From: Talinum fruticosum
Lineage: Eukaryota > Streptophyta > Magnoliopsida > Caryophyllales > Talinaceae
Assembly (NCBI GenBank): GCA_021018815.1
Contig: JAITYX010000032.1
Coordinates: 6,599,501 to 6,663,500 of the forward strand
DNA length: 64,000 bases
Direction: 5' to 3'
The position numbers and the translations under genes are program-made. Shown here piece by piece: positions 1-10,985 of this stretch (position 1 is its first letter; each line of letters opens with the position of its first letter). The notes under the pieces are model-generated. The model was not told where the DNA came from and ran no database searches. It was given only the letters and a program-made list of their open reading frames with translations.

Positions 1-286
1 TGATGAGGAACTCGGAGACGTCCGCCATGTGAGACCCAAAGAACCGTAGAAGATCATCGGAGGAGAAATAATTGGGAACGGCGACTATAAATAGGAGGGT
101 GGATCTGGTCAGTGGATTCGTCGGGTGAGAGGTTGAGGGATGACAGGCGAGGGTCCGGAAAAGGTGGATTATGCCCCTACGATCGGAGAATTTGGGATTA
201 GGGCTAGGGTTAGGGTTTGAGTGGGATGGAAGCGAAAGAAAGAGAGGGTGATCTACATCTACAGAGTGGACTCGAATTGCGAACAT
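1..286 (-). CDS. BRIZ-type (BRAP2 RING ZnF-UBP) E3 ubiquitin ligase, first exon, partial
   Basis: An open frame starts with ATG at 286 (minus) and runs without a stop to the left edge, 95 codons. It begins MFAIRVHSVD, contains DRRGIIHLFR, and then a BRAP2-domain signature: STLLFIVAVPNYFSSDDLLR followed by FFGSHMADVSEFLI. Plant BRIZ1 and BRIZ2 start the same way; they form a complex with ubiquitin ligase activity needed for germination (family knowledge). The RING, ZnF-UBP and coiled-coil parts would lie beyond position 1. Residues about 15-35 are a lineage-specific insert rich in Ser, Asn and Pro. I cannot say whether it is BRIZ1 or BRIZ2. The start is chosen because the peptide matches the family from its first residue. 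Confidence 0.85.
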   Translation of the reverse strand, partial: MFAIRVHSVDVDHPLFLSLPSHSNPNPSPNPKFSDRRGIIHLFRTLACHPSTSHPTNPLTRSTLLFIVAVPNYFSSDDLLRFFGSHMADVSEFLI

Positions 287-719
287 TTTTATGAAATATA
301 AAGCTTCAATGGCGAAATCGAACTGCCCAGAGAGAGAAAATCGGTGATCTTGATGGAAGAATTCGTGAGGTCTGAGCAGCTCAGCTGAGTTTCTTGAGCT
401 TTCTCTCAGAGAAATGGCGGTAACAACTTGAAAAACCAAACCCTTTCCCTCACCCCCACTCCCATTCCTTTTTTCCTTTGTTTTTTTCTTTTCTCGGGCT
501 TTTTATGATATTTTTTTTGTAAAAAACCTCAAAAAAGATACACCTTATGTGTGCTACTTTAAATTTATATATCTTACAATTATTCATAATTTTTAATAAT
601 TAATTTTATAATTATTTTATTAAACCTTTTAGCAAAAAAATATATATTAAAAACCTTGTATAATGATTTTAATCCTTTAAATTCCTGTAAACACTTACAA
701 ATATAAATATATTTTATCT
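287..719. other. 5' leader and promoter of the BRIZ-like gene, then AT-rich spacer
   Basis: The first 150 bases upstream of the BRIZ-like ATG look like a leader (mixed composition, CT-rich on the minus strand at 430-495). Beyond about 500 the DNA becomes AT-rich. No clear TATA box or other gene was seen. Confidence 0.4.
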
Positions 720-902
720 AACAATATCGTAGATTTGGTGATTAAACTTGTAAAAATTTCATTTGAAGAGTAGAAATACAAACCGATAAAAATGCTCCAA
801 CAACGTCATGGTGGAATGAAATTGTTTTAAAATATCTCTTAATTTAGATATAATTATTCATGTGTTACATAGTACAAAAATGAATCGAAGAATGGCATCA
901 TA

Positions 903-1519
903 TTAGTTACAAGGATAAGTACAGCTACATTGTGAAACTTTACTGTTCCCAACTTCAGTGCATTGGCCATTGCCTTTGTACTTGCCAATGCACGCTTTGC
1001 GACACTCTACAAGGTTGCAGTTGCTTGTCATCAACATTTTTTGACATGTACCGTTCTCTTGTGCATTTATCATGCTACCCATTCCTGCATGCATATCCAC
1101 AAAAAAGCAAGATAATTTATCGAAATTTTAGCAAAATTTATCATATGTACCACTTATCGTAAATTATATATGTTTTTTTCACTTGTAGAAATGTTTTCAA
1201 GGATAAGATCTGCCAATATATGAATCTCCTTAAATCTTGCGAAAGTGGGATTCATAATACGAATTGTTGTTGTTATCTGCTTCAACAACTCCCATTGTGG
1301 GTATTGCTTTCACGAGATATAAGAAGATTCGGATATAGGCAGCTATACCCTTGCAAATATGATTTTTACATGTATATAGAGATCGATAATCAAATATGTG
1401 TTTCAATCGATTTAGTCATTTGTTCTATAGATGTATTAAAAATTAGTGAAGAGAAATCAAACACAAACCTGAAAAAAGAGGACAAGAACCAAAAAGATAA
1501 CCGTAGAGAACTTGGCCAT
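903..1519 (-). pseudogene. Defensin-like (LCR type) gene A1, frameshifted in the signal peptide
   Basis: Two exons: 1519-1469 (start of signal peptide, MAKFSTVIFLVLVLFF...) and 1084-903 (mature peptide). Exon 2 keeps eight cysteines spaced C-x8-C-x4-C-x3-C-x9-C-x10-C-x1-C-x3-C, the pattern of plant low-molecular-weight cysteine-rich defensin-like peptides. The paralog at 6463-7076 has a seven-base T run (minus strand) before the donor; this copy has six (1472-1477). Exon 1 therefore ends in phase 0 instead of phase 1, and exon 2 is read E-W-V-A-stop. It is either a pseudogene or a one-base run-length error. The TATA-like TATAAATA at 1621-1614 is kept. Family members are secreted and act in pollen-pistil signalling or defence; the role here is unknown. 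Confidence 0.75.
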
Positions 1520-1613
1520 TATGCTCTTTAGTTTGAATTGGTTGATGTAATGACGGTGATGTATTTGTGAATTGTGAATTATAAATTATGAATTGTGAAA
1601 GGAGTGATGGTAA

Positions 1614-1621
1614 TATTTATA
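1614..1621 (-). promoter_or_regulatory. TATA box of defensin-like gene A1
   Basis: TATAAATA on the minus strand, about 95 bases upstream of the A1 ATG; the same element is at 7156-7149 in the duplicate. Confidence 0.5.
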
Positions 1622-2060
1622 TTAATCATATAGCTTACAATTTACATTAATTATTGATTTTCCCATTTGTGGTGTTTTTTAAATACAATACTTTTCATCA
1701 TATTTTTGTGATTTCTTACCCATTAAGGGTCAAAGGCATCCATTTATTTCGTGTCTAGTCTAACATTTGCTGTGATTTCCTCCCTTTTTCTCTTTTTTTT
1801 TTAGGTAATTTGGATTTTATATTGCTTGTAACTTCAGATTTTGAGATCTTCTTTCTTCCCCCTTCCCCCTTTTATCCAAAGCACATTTAAGGAATAACAT
1901 CTCAATTATTATTTGTGTATTATTGATTAGATGAGACGCGTGAGATATATATATATATTTTTAATTCATGACAAAAAAAAAAAAAAACAATTTAGTATAA
2001 TTTTTTAGGTAAAGGGAGGCTCAAAATGTTGATGTCGCATGTTTAAACTTACATATAAAT

Positions 2061-2513
2061 ATGGTTGTTAAACTCTCGATTCGAATCTTACGATCCTACG
2101 ATTTTACATCTAAAAATCCTCCATCGATTTAACTCCCATTAGAATTTTAAATGTATTAGAATATTACATTTCTAATTTAGTTCAAAAAAATGTGATAGGA
2201 TCGTAATACAATTCTACGATTTTACGATCCAATCTACGATTCTAAATAAATTTTATAAATTGTTGACACATAATTTTATTCGAAAATTTATCACAATAGT
2301 GTGCTTTTGATAAAAAAATCTTTGACAAAGTACAGCTTAAATTAGATTTCTATAAATCTTTATAAATGTTTACTAGAATATTTATTCATATAAAAAAATT
2401 CACTTTTACAAACAAATATTAGAATCTTACGATCCTCGATCCGATTATTCGATTCCGATTCTAACTACCCCCAATGGATTCTAACTAGGATCCCAATTCT
2501 AACAACCTTGCAT
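2061..2513. mobile_element. MITE-like element with terminal inverted repeats
   Basis: The left end reads GGTTGTTAAACTCTCGATTC and the right end, on the opposite strand, AAGGTTGTTAGAATTGGGAT. They match over GGTTGTTARA. Inside, motifs such as tcttacgatcct and cgattttacgatc recur. The element is absent from copy B of the duplication, so it inserted in copy A after duplication or was removed from B. No coding capacity. Confidence 0.55.
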
Positions 2514-2519
2514 ACAAAA

Positions 2520-2712
2520 TGCATATAAACATAAAAATAAACAAAAACGAATATAAAAAGTATAAACGAACGTAAACAAACATAAACAAACAAAAATGAG
2601 TTGTTAAAATAAGAAACGAACGAACATAAGAGAACATAAAAGAACATAAACGAATATAAACGAACATAAATGAACATAAAAGAACATAAAAGAAGATAAA
2701 TGAACATAAAAC
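2520..2712. repeat. Degenerate GAACATAAA short tandem repeat
   Basis: About 190 bases made of variants of a 9-10 base unit (gaacataaa, gaatataaac, gaacgtaaac). Next to the inverted-repeat element and likewise absent from copy B. The long open frames read across it are low-complexity artefacts. Confidence 0.75.
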
Positions 2713-3233
2713 ATTAATAAGTTTTATTTTTCATGTAAAATCGAACATGCCTCTAGTAGAATTTAAATTCAAGTCTATTTACTTAAAAAGGGTACGAGAT
2801 ATCTAATTTGAATATGTTTTGATTCCTTTTCGGATCGATCGTAGATACTAAATAGTAGACAGAAATTTGTATGTATTTTTCATGATATTATAAACAATTT
2901 AGATATATCATAGCGAATTCTTTAGGAAAAATTGTCTACCATGGAATCTGACAAGTGCGATTTTAAATGTGTTTAAATAATCTTAGTTTGTCTAAATAAC
3001 TGATTTATCGAAATAATGAGTCGAGCATTGATATGGACAAATGTAGGATTGTCAAATATTTGGAAATTCTTCAACAACTTGTAAAGATTTTACCAACTCG
3101 AACTAACTCACGCCAACCATTGACCTTCTTTAAAAGGACTTTTTAGGAATACAAAAGAGAATAATTTCGTCATCGTGAAATAACATCTCCTTATTGAAGG
3201 TATAGCAATCTCGCACCAGTGGTTACCCACAAG

Positions 3234-3616
3234 CTAGGGCTTTTAGATGTAAACAAGTTCAATCGAGCCCTTGAGTGTGACTCGGTCAAATTTTACCTCG
3301 CTTTGGACTCGACTCCAAATCTCACTGAGTCTTTAAAATTTAAGCTTAGACTTAGCTTAATATTTTTCTATATCTCTTTAAAAAATTTCAAACTCAATAC
3401 TATGATTATATCTAAATTTATAATTTTTTTAGATTTAAGAAATAAAGGATTGAATGAATTTTTGGTTATCTTAATAGTAATTTTCTAGTCTCCGTACAAA
3501 TACTTAAAAAATAATGAACTAGTTGATCTAAACTGAACCAACCCAAGGTGAACTCAATTTGACTCGACCTTGATTCAAGTGCTCGATGAGCTTACTCGGT
3601 CTTGTTACGACCCTAC
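3234..3616. mobile_element. MITE-like repeat, copy 1 (TAGGG ends)
   Basis: Begins TAGGGCTTTTAGATGTAAAC and ends, on the opposite strand, TAGGGTCGTAACAAGACCGA; the subterminal parts are rich in cgagc and ctcgac. Diverged copies are at 8099-8460 (the duplicate) and 56209-56612. No long credible open frame. The structure resembles common plant MITEs with a TAGGGGTGTAAAC-like end. Confidence 0.6.
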
Positions 3617-3997
3617 GTGGAACAATATCACACATGAAAAAGCTACACAAATGCCCCAACAAAAATCACAATGGTTTGTTCGAGTCACCATCCTTTCATA
3701 AATGATTAACTTTTGTTTTCAGAAGAAATAAAATGTAAAATAAAAGTGTCCAATTTAAAAAAGAACAAAAATACAAGTAATAAGATAGTACTTATCATGT
3801 ACATGATCATTATTACAACTTACAAGTATGTATATCATTAAAGATAAACATAAATCAACCTATATTTTTTTTTTTTTTTGAAGGGATCCTATAATAGCCT
3901 TATTCAAGAATTTTCAACCTTTTACACGAAATATTTTTATCAATAATCATAATAATTTAACTCGCAATATATTAATTCATTTATCAGCTGATATAGA

Positions 3998-4381
3998 TCA
4001 ACAATTATAAAAACAGTTGCACTCATAGGTATCAAACCCAGTTGGGTTGCATTCTCCATGGCCATTGTAGATCTCATAACATTCTTTGCCACACTCGATA
4101 AAGATTGCAGTCATTAGGGTTCAAAGTTTTCCAACATCTTTGTTGAGCATTCATCTTTGTCGTCGCGGTTCCTCCATGCATATTAGAGAGAAATTTAGAA
4201 AGAGAAGGAGAGAGAAGAGATCCATGCATGTTAGAGAGAAATTTAGAGAGAGAGGGAGAGAGAAGAGAAAACAAGAAAACGTATATTATACAAAGATAAA
4301 CCCTACAAATAAAAGAGAGAGATTTAAACCTGAGACAATAAGGGCAAGTACCAAAAGACCAGCTGCAAAGAATTTAGCCAT
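3998..4381 (-). pseudogene. Defensin-like (LCR type) gene A2, frameshifted
   Basis: Exon 1 (4381-4330) encodes a signal peptide start, MAKFFAAGLLVLALIVSG, with a phase-1 donor. Exon 2 (from 4171) starts in frame through the first two cysteines (CWKTLNPNDC), then a one-base insertion (ctttatcgag) moves the rest into another frame. That frame continues as ECGKEC...HGEC...ECNCFYNC up to the stop at 3998. Joined, the cysteine spacing would be the same eight-cysteine pattern as gene A1, so this is a member of the same family. As written, translation stops at 4074. TATA-like TATAAAT lies at 4552-4546. Confidence 0.7.
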
Positions 4382-4653
4382 GAAGTAATTAATATACTTA
4401 ACTTAATTACCCCCTTGCAAAAATAATAATGAGATGTGTACATATATATATATATATTTTTTTTTCTTCTTGGGTTAGGGCTATGGATTTTTTTTTTTAA
4501 AAAAACTGCTAGTTTACGGAGAAGATTTGGGGGTTGGGGAGGGGGATTTATATGTATAATGAGTCCATCTACAATAAGATAATTCCCTTTTGAAGAGTAT
4601 GTATTTATTTATGGTTTATTTGCAAATGACCAATAAATCATAATCAACCGAAG

Positions 4654-4716
<63 letters not shown>
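4654..4716. repeat. (AAT)n microsatellite
   Basis: About 21 uninterrupted AAT/ATA units upstream of gene A2. The matching position in copy B (about 9470) holds only a few units, so the array expanded or contracted after duplication. Confidence 0.95.
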
Positions 4717-4862
4717 GTAATGCGTGATTACTTGTTGCATGATCTTCTCTCTCCTAGTTTGTTTTATTTTGTGAATATGGATTATTCCTGCATGAGTAAT
4801 ATTAGAGTCTGTTTGGCCTTATTTTGGCAAAATTGTTTCTTTGTTTCTTGAAAGGCACTTTT

Positions 4863-6279
4863 TTTTTGTCATGTTCCATTTAACTTTATATTATAATTTT
4901 ACAGTTTGTTACAACTTCTCACATCTTCTTACAATTGCTTATAACTTCTTACGTCTACTTACCTCTCTTTCTCGGTTCTAGACAGTTTTCATTTTCTCGG
5001 TTCTAGACAAGCGGGTCTCTCACATGCTCTCTTTCTCTCTCCTGCTTGAGTTCGTTGCATCTTCTCAAATACTTTCGCACACAATATATCGACGAAATTT
5101 GCTGCCGAAATTCGCATATATTAGTGGAAATCAAGCTTCATCGTTCGAATATTCACTAAAGATCAATCTACAATGAAAACATGCATTAGACAAAGCAAAA
5201 AAATTATATAGATGAAGGGTATTTTCTAGGTTTAGCTTTGACAATAAATTTTGTACTGATTTTACTAATAATTGATCATCTCAACACCCAAAATCAAGAG
5301 GATTTTAATGTTATATTCGATTTTACTGATTTTATTGAGTCGTACACAATGATCATCCGTTTATGAAAAAAAAAAATCAATTACGTTTAGGTTTAGTGTT
5401 ATAAGGTATTAATTTGAATCTTGAAGTGTTGTAGTTTTTCCAAGATGTTTTTTTTTTCATTTAATGTAAATGGCGAATAGATTTGTATTATTCCAAAGAA
5501 TATTCAACGAAATTAGTGTCGTTTAGAACACATTTTATTGTTCTTTACCATGTGTTTTAGTGTAAAATACGGATGTGTTGAATTTTCAGTATTGTTGCCA
5601 CGAGGTTGTGGTGATTCCTAGATCAATTGCCTTTCCTGAATCAATAGCTAAAGATTTTGCAGCTATAACTTAGTGTTTTGTGCATACTCTTAACTAGGTT
5701 AGTGTTCCTCAGGACATTATTTAGTGTTTCTAGGAGTAACATGTGGTGTTTTTGTACACCCTTGATATTCTTAGTCTATAAAACACTAAATATTATTTTA
5801 TAAAACACTAATAATTTGATATCTTGCAGCTATAACTTAGTGTTTTTCAATAACATAATCAAAATCATATAAGCATACTTTTGAATAGGTTAGTGTTCTT
5901 AGGACATTATTTAGTGTTTCTAAGAGTGAGTGTACTCTTGATATTGTTGTGAAAAACACTAGAAAATGCTATACAAATCACTAAATATTATTCCATAAAT
6001 CACTAATAATTTAATATTTTTGCAGCTATACTTAGTGTTTCTAAATAAACATAATAAAAATCATATGTGGATACTCTTTAATAAGTTAGTGATTGTTGAA
6101 AACACTAAACAATGTTGTATAAAACACTAAGATGATAACTAAGAAACACTAAAAAGATAATTAGGAAATACTAAAATAATAACTAGGAAACACTAAAATG
6201 ATAATTAGGAAACACTAAAATTATAACTAGGGAACACTAAAAGGGTACTACAAAAACAATGAAAGGTACTTCAAAAATA
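4863..6279. repeat. Spacer between duplication copies with ~170-195 bp tandem repeats
   Basis: No gene seen. From 5657 a unit beginning ttgcagctata recurs at 5824 and 6020. Each unit carries ttagtgttt near its start and aaacactaa near its end. From about 6100 to 6245 a ~21-base unit (gataactaggaaacacta) repeats about six times. The whole array separates the two copies of the segmental duplication. Confidence 0.8.
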
Positions 6280-6462
6280 ACAATATCGTAGATTCAGCGA
6301 TTCAACTTGTAAAAATTTCATTTAAAAAGTAGAAATACAAAACCGATAAAAATGCTCCAACAACGTCACGGTGGAATGAAATTGTTTTAAAATATGTCTT
6401 AATTTGGATATAATTATTCATGTGTTACGTAGTACAAAAATGAATTGAAGAATGGCATCATA

Positions 6463-7076
6463 TTAGTTACAGGGATAAGTACAGCTACATTGTGAAACTT
6501 TACTATTCCCAACTTCAGTGCATTGGCCATTGCCTTTGTACTTGCCAATGCACGCTTTGCGACACTCTACAAGGTTGCAGTTGCTTGTCATCAACATTTT
6601 TTGACATGTACCATTCTCTTGTGCATTTATCATGCTAGCCATTCCTGCATGCATATCCACAAAAAAGTAAGATAATTTATCAAAATTTTAGCAAAATTTA
6701 TCATATGTACTACTATCGTAAATTATATATGTTTTTTTTTTTTACTTGTAAAAATGTTTATAAGAATAAGACTGCCAACATATGGATCTCCTCAAATCTT
6801 GCCAAAGTGAGATTATTCATAATACAAATTGTTGTTATTGTTATCTGCTTCAACAACTCCCATTGTGGGTATTGCTTTCGCGAGATATAAGAAGATTTAG
6901 ATATAAACAATTATACCATTACAAATATGATTTTTACAAGTATAGAGATCCATAATTAAATATCTGTTTCAATCATTTAGTCATTTAAGTATTAAAAATT
7001 AGTGAAGAGAAATCAAACACAAACCTGAAAAAAAGAGGACGAGAACCAAAAAGATAACTGTAGAGAACTTGGCCAT
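6463..7076 (-). CDS. Secreted defensin-like (LCR type) cysteine-rich peptide B1
   Basis: Two exons, 7076-7025 and 6644-6463, joined in phase 1 with GT-AG borders, giving 77 residues. Exon 1 is a hydrophobic signal peptide (MAKFSTVIFLVLVLFFSG). The mature part holds eight cysteines in C-x8-C-x4-C-x3-C-x9-C-x10-C-x1-C-x3-C, typical of low-molecular-weight cysteine-rich defensin-like proteins including the pollen-coat group. An intron inside the signal peptide coding region is also typical. It is the only intact member of the four in this window. TATAAATA lies at 7156-7149, about 75 bases upstream of the ATG. Secretion is predicted; the biological target is unknown. Confidence 0.8.
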
Positions 7077-7148
7077 TATGCTCTTTAGTTTGAATTGGTT
7101 GATGTAATGACCGTGATTTATTTGTGAATTGTGAGGGGGTGATGGTAC

Positions 7149-7156
7149 TATTTATA
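7149..7156 (-). promoter_or_regulatory. TATA box of defensin-like gene B1
   Basis: TATAAATA on the minus strand about 75 bases upstream of the B1 start codon, conserved in the duplicate. Confidence 0.5.
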
Positions 7157-7491
7157 TTAATCATAGCTCACAATTTACATTAATTATTGATTTTCCCATT
7201 TATGGTGTTTTTTTAAATACATTATTTTTCATCATATTTTTGTGATTTCTTTCCCATTAAGGATCAACGGCATCAATTTATTTAGTGTCTAGTCTAACAT
7301 TTGCTGTGATTTCCTCCCTTTTTCTCTCTTTTTTTTTGAGGTAATTTGGATTTTATATTGCTTGTACTGGTAATTTTAGATTTTGAGATCTTCTTCCTTC
7401 CCCCTTCCCCCTTTTATCCAAAGCACATTTAAGGAATAACAACTCAATTATTATTCGTGCATTATTTGAGTATATTGATTAGATGAGACGC

Positions 7492-7494
<3 letters not shown>

Positions 7495-7547
<53 letters not shown>
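7495..7547. repeat. (AT)n microsatellite
   Basis: 53 bases of uninterrupted AT; copy A has only a short AT tract at the matching place (about 1948-1959). Confidence 0.95.
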
Positions 7548-7550
<3 letters not shown>

Positions 7551-8098
7551 CATGACAAAAAAATAACTTAGCGTCCATTAAAATTTTTAAGGTAAAGGAA
7601 GGCCCAAAATGTTGATGTATGGTAGAATTTAAATCCAAGTCTCTTTACTTTAAAAAGGGTACAAATATCTAATTTTAATATTTTTTGATTCTTTTTCAGA
7701 ATTATTGTCGATAGTAAATAGCGAGATAGAAATTTGTATCTATTTTTCATGATATTATGCGTAGTTCATATGTATCATGGCAAATTCTTAGAAAATTGTG
7801 TTTTCTACCATGGAATCTGATAACTGAGATTTTCAAAATCTTAGTTTGTCTAAAGAACTGATTTATCAAAATAATAAGTCAACATTGATACGGACACATG
7901 TAGAATCGTCAAATGTTTAAGAGTTCTTCAATAACTTGTAAAGATTTTACCAAATGAACTGACTTACGCCAACCACTAACCTCCTTCAAAAGGAGGTTTT
8001 AGGAATATAAAAGAGAATGATTTCTTAGTAGTGTGATCGTGAAATAACATCTTTTTATTGAAGGTATAGCAATCTTGCACCAATGGCTACCCACAAGC

Positions 8099-8460
8099 TA
8101 GGGCTTTTAGATGGAAACAAGTTCAGTTGAGTCAAAAAATTTAGCTCGCTTCGAACTTGACTTACATTTCACCGAGTCTTTAAAATTTAGGTTTGGACTT
8201 AGCTCAGTATTTTTTTATTTTTTTAAAAAATTCCAAACTCAAGACTATGATCACGGTTAAATTTATATTTTTTTATAATTTTTAAAAATAAAGGTTTAAA
8301 TAAATTTTTGGTTATCTTAATAGTAATGTTATATTCTCCGTACAAGTATTTAAAAACAATGAACTACTTGATCTAAATTGAAATAAATCAAACTGCGCTC
8401 GGTTTAACTCGAGCCTAATTCGAGCACTCGACGAACTGGCTCAATCTCGTTTTTCCCTAC
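8099..8460. mobile_element. MITE-like repeat, copy 2
   Basis: Duplicate of the element at 3234-3616, starting TAGGGCTTTTAGATGGAAAC and ending ccctac. More eroded than copy 1. Confidence 0.55.
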
Positions 8461-8877
8461 ATACTACAATATCAAGCATGCAAAAGCTACACAAATGCCC
8501 CAACAAAAAGTCATAATGGTTTGTTCAAGTCATCATCCTTTTTTGTATAAAAACTTTTGTTTTGAGAAAAAATAAAATGGAAATATAAAAGTGTGCAATT
8601 TAAAAGAAGAATAAAAATACTAGTAATAATATAGTACATACTTGTCACATACACGATCATTATTACAACTTACAAGTATGTATATCATTAAAGATAAACG
8701 TTATTAAATCAACATATATTTTCTTTTCTTTTCTTTTTTTTATATATTTTTGAAGGGATATAAATAGCCTTGTTCAAGAGTTTTGAACCTTTTATACTTA
8801 TTGAATATTTTTTTAATCAATAATCATAATAATTTAGCTCGCGAGAATATTATAATTTACTTATCGGATGATACGGA

Positions 8878-9208
8878 TCAACAATTATAAAAACAATTGC
8901 ACTCGTAGGTATCAAACCTAGTTGGGTTGCATTCTCCATGGCCATTGTAGATCTCATAACATTCTCTCGCCACACCGATAAAGATTGCGGTTATTAGGGT
9001 TAAGAGTTTTCCGGCATCTTTGTTGAGCATTCATCTTCGTCCTCGCCATTCCTCCATGCATGCCAGACAAAAAATTGAGAGAGAGAGAGAGAGAAGAAAA
9101 CAAGAAAATGCACTAAACATAAATAAACCCTAGAGATAAAAGAGAGAGATTTAAACCTGAAAAAATAAGGGCAAGTACCAAAAGGTCAGCTGCAAATAAT
9201 TTAGCCAT
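8878..9208 (-). pseudogene. Defensin-like (LCR type) gene B2, decayed
   Basis: Duplicate of A2. Exon 1 (from ATG 9208) is an intact signal peptide start, MAKLFAADLLVLALIFSG. Exon 2 has lost the second cysteine (CGC instead of TGC) and carries several small indels around cggtgtggcgagagaatg. Translation ends at the same TGA as in A2, while the second half of the cysteine frame stays open to 8878. It is more damaged than A2. Confidence 0.7.
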
Positions 9209-9627
9209 GAAGTAATTAATATACTTATCTTAATTACCCCTTTAAAAAATAATAATGAGATGTGTATATATGTTGTTGTTTTTTTCCTTGGGTTAGGGCT
9301 ATGAATTTTTTTTTCAAAAAAGAATTTGCTAGTTTATGGAGAAGATGTGGGGGTTGGGGGGATTTATATGTATGAGTCCACCAAAAAGATAATTCCTTTT
9401 TGAAGAGTATGTATTTATTTATGGTTTATTTTCAAACGACCAATAAATCACAATCAACTGAAGATAATTAATAATATTACTAATAATCCTTGATTACTTG
9501 TTGCATAATCATCTCCCTCCTGGTTTGTCTTATTTTGTGAATATGGATTATTCCTGCATGAGTAACATTAGGGCCTGTTTGGCCTTATTTTGGCAAAATT
9601 GTTTCTTTGTTTCTTGAAAGGCACTCT

Positions 9628-10985
9628 CTCTCTCTCTCTTTCTTTTTTTGGGGGGTGGTGGGGGATACAATTTATTCTATAAGTTTATCCTTCGATTGGT
9701 TTTTTTTTTAAAAAAAAAAATCAAGACATATTGTCCTTCCATTATACATTTTTCATGATTTGTTTCATTAGGTTTATTAAAAATTACTTCCCTTCAAGAT
9801 TTACGCATTTTTCCCCTTAAAATATGATTTAGATTTTTCTTTATTGAATGTTTCAGTTTTTTATTTAATAAGTGTAAAATTAGCAATGTAAATTACAAAA
9901 CATATATTAAGTGGAAATATTTAACTACTTACTATTACAAAAACATATCTTGAGAAAATGTGAAAAATTCAATCACTATAGTAAAGTCATCCTTTTCATT
10001 GAATGTTAGGTTTAGACGAACTAATTAGAGATACTGATATATGTATATAAGTGATTTTGAAATTGATAAATATATCATTAGCGAAAATGCCTTATAACTT
10101 CTAACATTTTTTTCCCCAACAGTTCTTAAATATTTAACTACTTACAATCACCTACAATTTGCTATCCGACTTAAAGGGTTTTATAATTCTTGTTATTTGA
10201 ATTGACTTTTGTATGATTGGTCCGATTTATTTATTTTTTTCCTTATGAAAGATAAGCATATATTGTAACTATTCTCTCAAGAGTTCTACATATAATATCA
10301 TTGTATAAAATCGAAGGTAAATTCATAAGTGGTATATTATTCACATAATTGTAGATTTGGTTTGTTAATGAAACCCGACTAGTCAATTTACCGCATAGTT
10401 TGAATAAACATTTGGATTTCTCAAGATATTTGAATTCTCCTTCAAAATGCTTGAACGATTCTTTTGTTATGTAGTCCAATTTGAATATAAGTGTATCTAC
10501 TTCAACTACTAACTTGACTTCGGATTTTACTAAGTGTTTTTCTAATGACAAACACTTCATTTCTATTTTGTACCACACATTAGATGGCGTCGGTCCTGTA
10601 GCTGAAAGTATCACTAGCTTACACTTTAATTTGAGTAGCATGGGATACGTGAAATCTTGTGTGAATCAACAAGGACCATCTTACAATGCTGAATACTCAT
10701 GCGTGATCGACAGATGAAGTCGGCTCCACCAGGATTCGAATCCTAAATGTGATAATTTTTTTATAAATTGTGTAAAGGACGTAAGATGAGTTGAGTTAAA
10801 AATTTTATCTATAAATCTAAATTTAGTATTATTTATCCTTTCCACCTTCAAATTCAACTAAAATTATCAATTAAATAAAACCTAATTAAACAGTCCATAT
10901 CTACCCTTTCAAATAAATGGACTCCATTTTTCATGGCTAATGCTTTTACTAACACTCGCCCGAGTCGCCTCAGTAGTCACTGCTA
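9628..10985. other. Intergenic DNA upstream of ARP6
   Basis: AT-rich, with a CT run at 9625-9642. Open frames at 10243-10641 (minus, 132 codons) and 10481-10717 (plus) overlap each other, lack recognisable domains and look accidental. The palindrome GGATTCGAATCC at 10731-10742 resembles a tRNA T-arm but has no tRNA around it. The last ~100 bases become GC-richer and lead into the ARP6 leader. Confidence 0.5.

Larger units (their letters stand above)
720..4862. repeat. Tandem segmental duplication, copy A
   Basis: The block from about 720 (aacaatatcgtagatt...) to 4862 (ttgtttcttgaaaggcact) is repeated in the same orientation at 6280-9627, with high identity through genes, introns and intergenic DNA. 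Copy A is longer because it carries an extra ~0.7 kb (about 2030-2750: an inverted-repeat element plus a short-unit repeat) and an expanded AAT microsatellite. Each copy holds two defensin-like genes on the minus strand. Confidence 0.9.
6280..9627. repeat. Tandem segmental duplication, copy B
   Basis: Direct repeat of 720-4862 including both defensin-like genes, their promoters and the TAGGG MITE; it lacks the 0.7 kb insert of copy A. It carries instead an expanded AT microsatellite at 7495-7547. Confidence 0.9.

Noticed and set aside
2465..2707. Minus-strand open frames of 60-80 codons rich in Phe, Tyr and Leu
   Set aside because: They are translations of the GAACATAAA short tandem repeat.
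10243..10717. Open frames of 132 (minus) and 78 (plus) codons upstream of ARP6
   Set aside because: They overlap on opposite strands, show no domain, signal peptide or splice context, and have composition typical of AT-rich noncoding DNA.
10720..10760. tRNA T-arm-like palindrome GGATTCGAATCC
   Set aside because: No acceptor stem, D-arm or anticodon arm at the right distances; only the palindrome is present.
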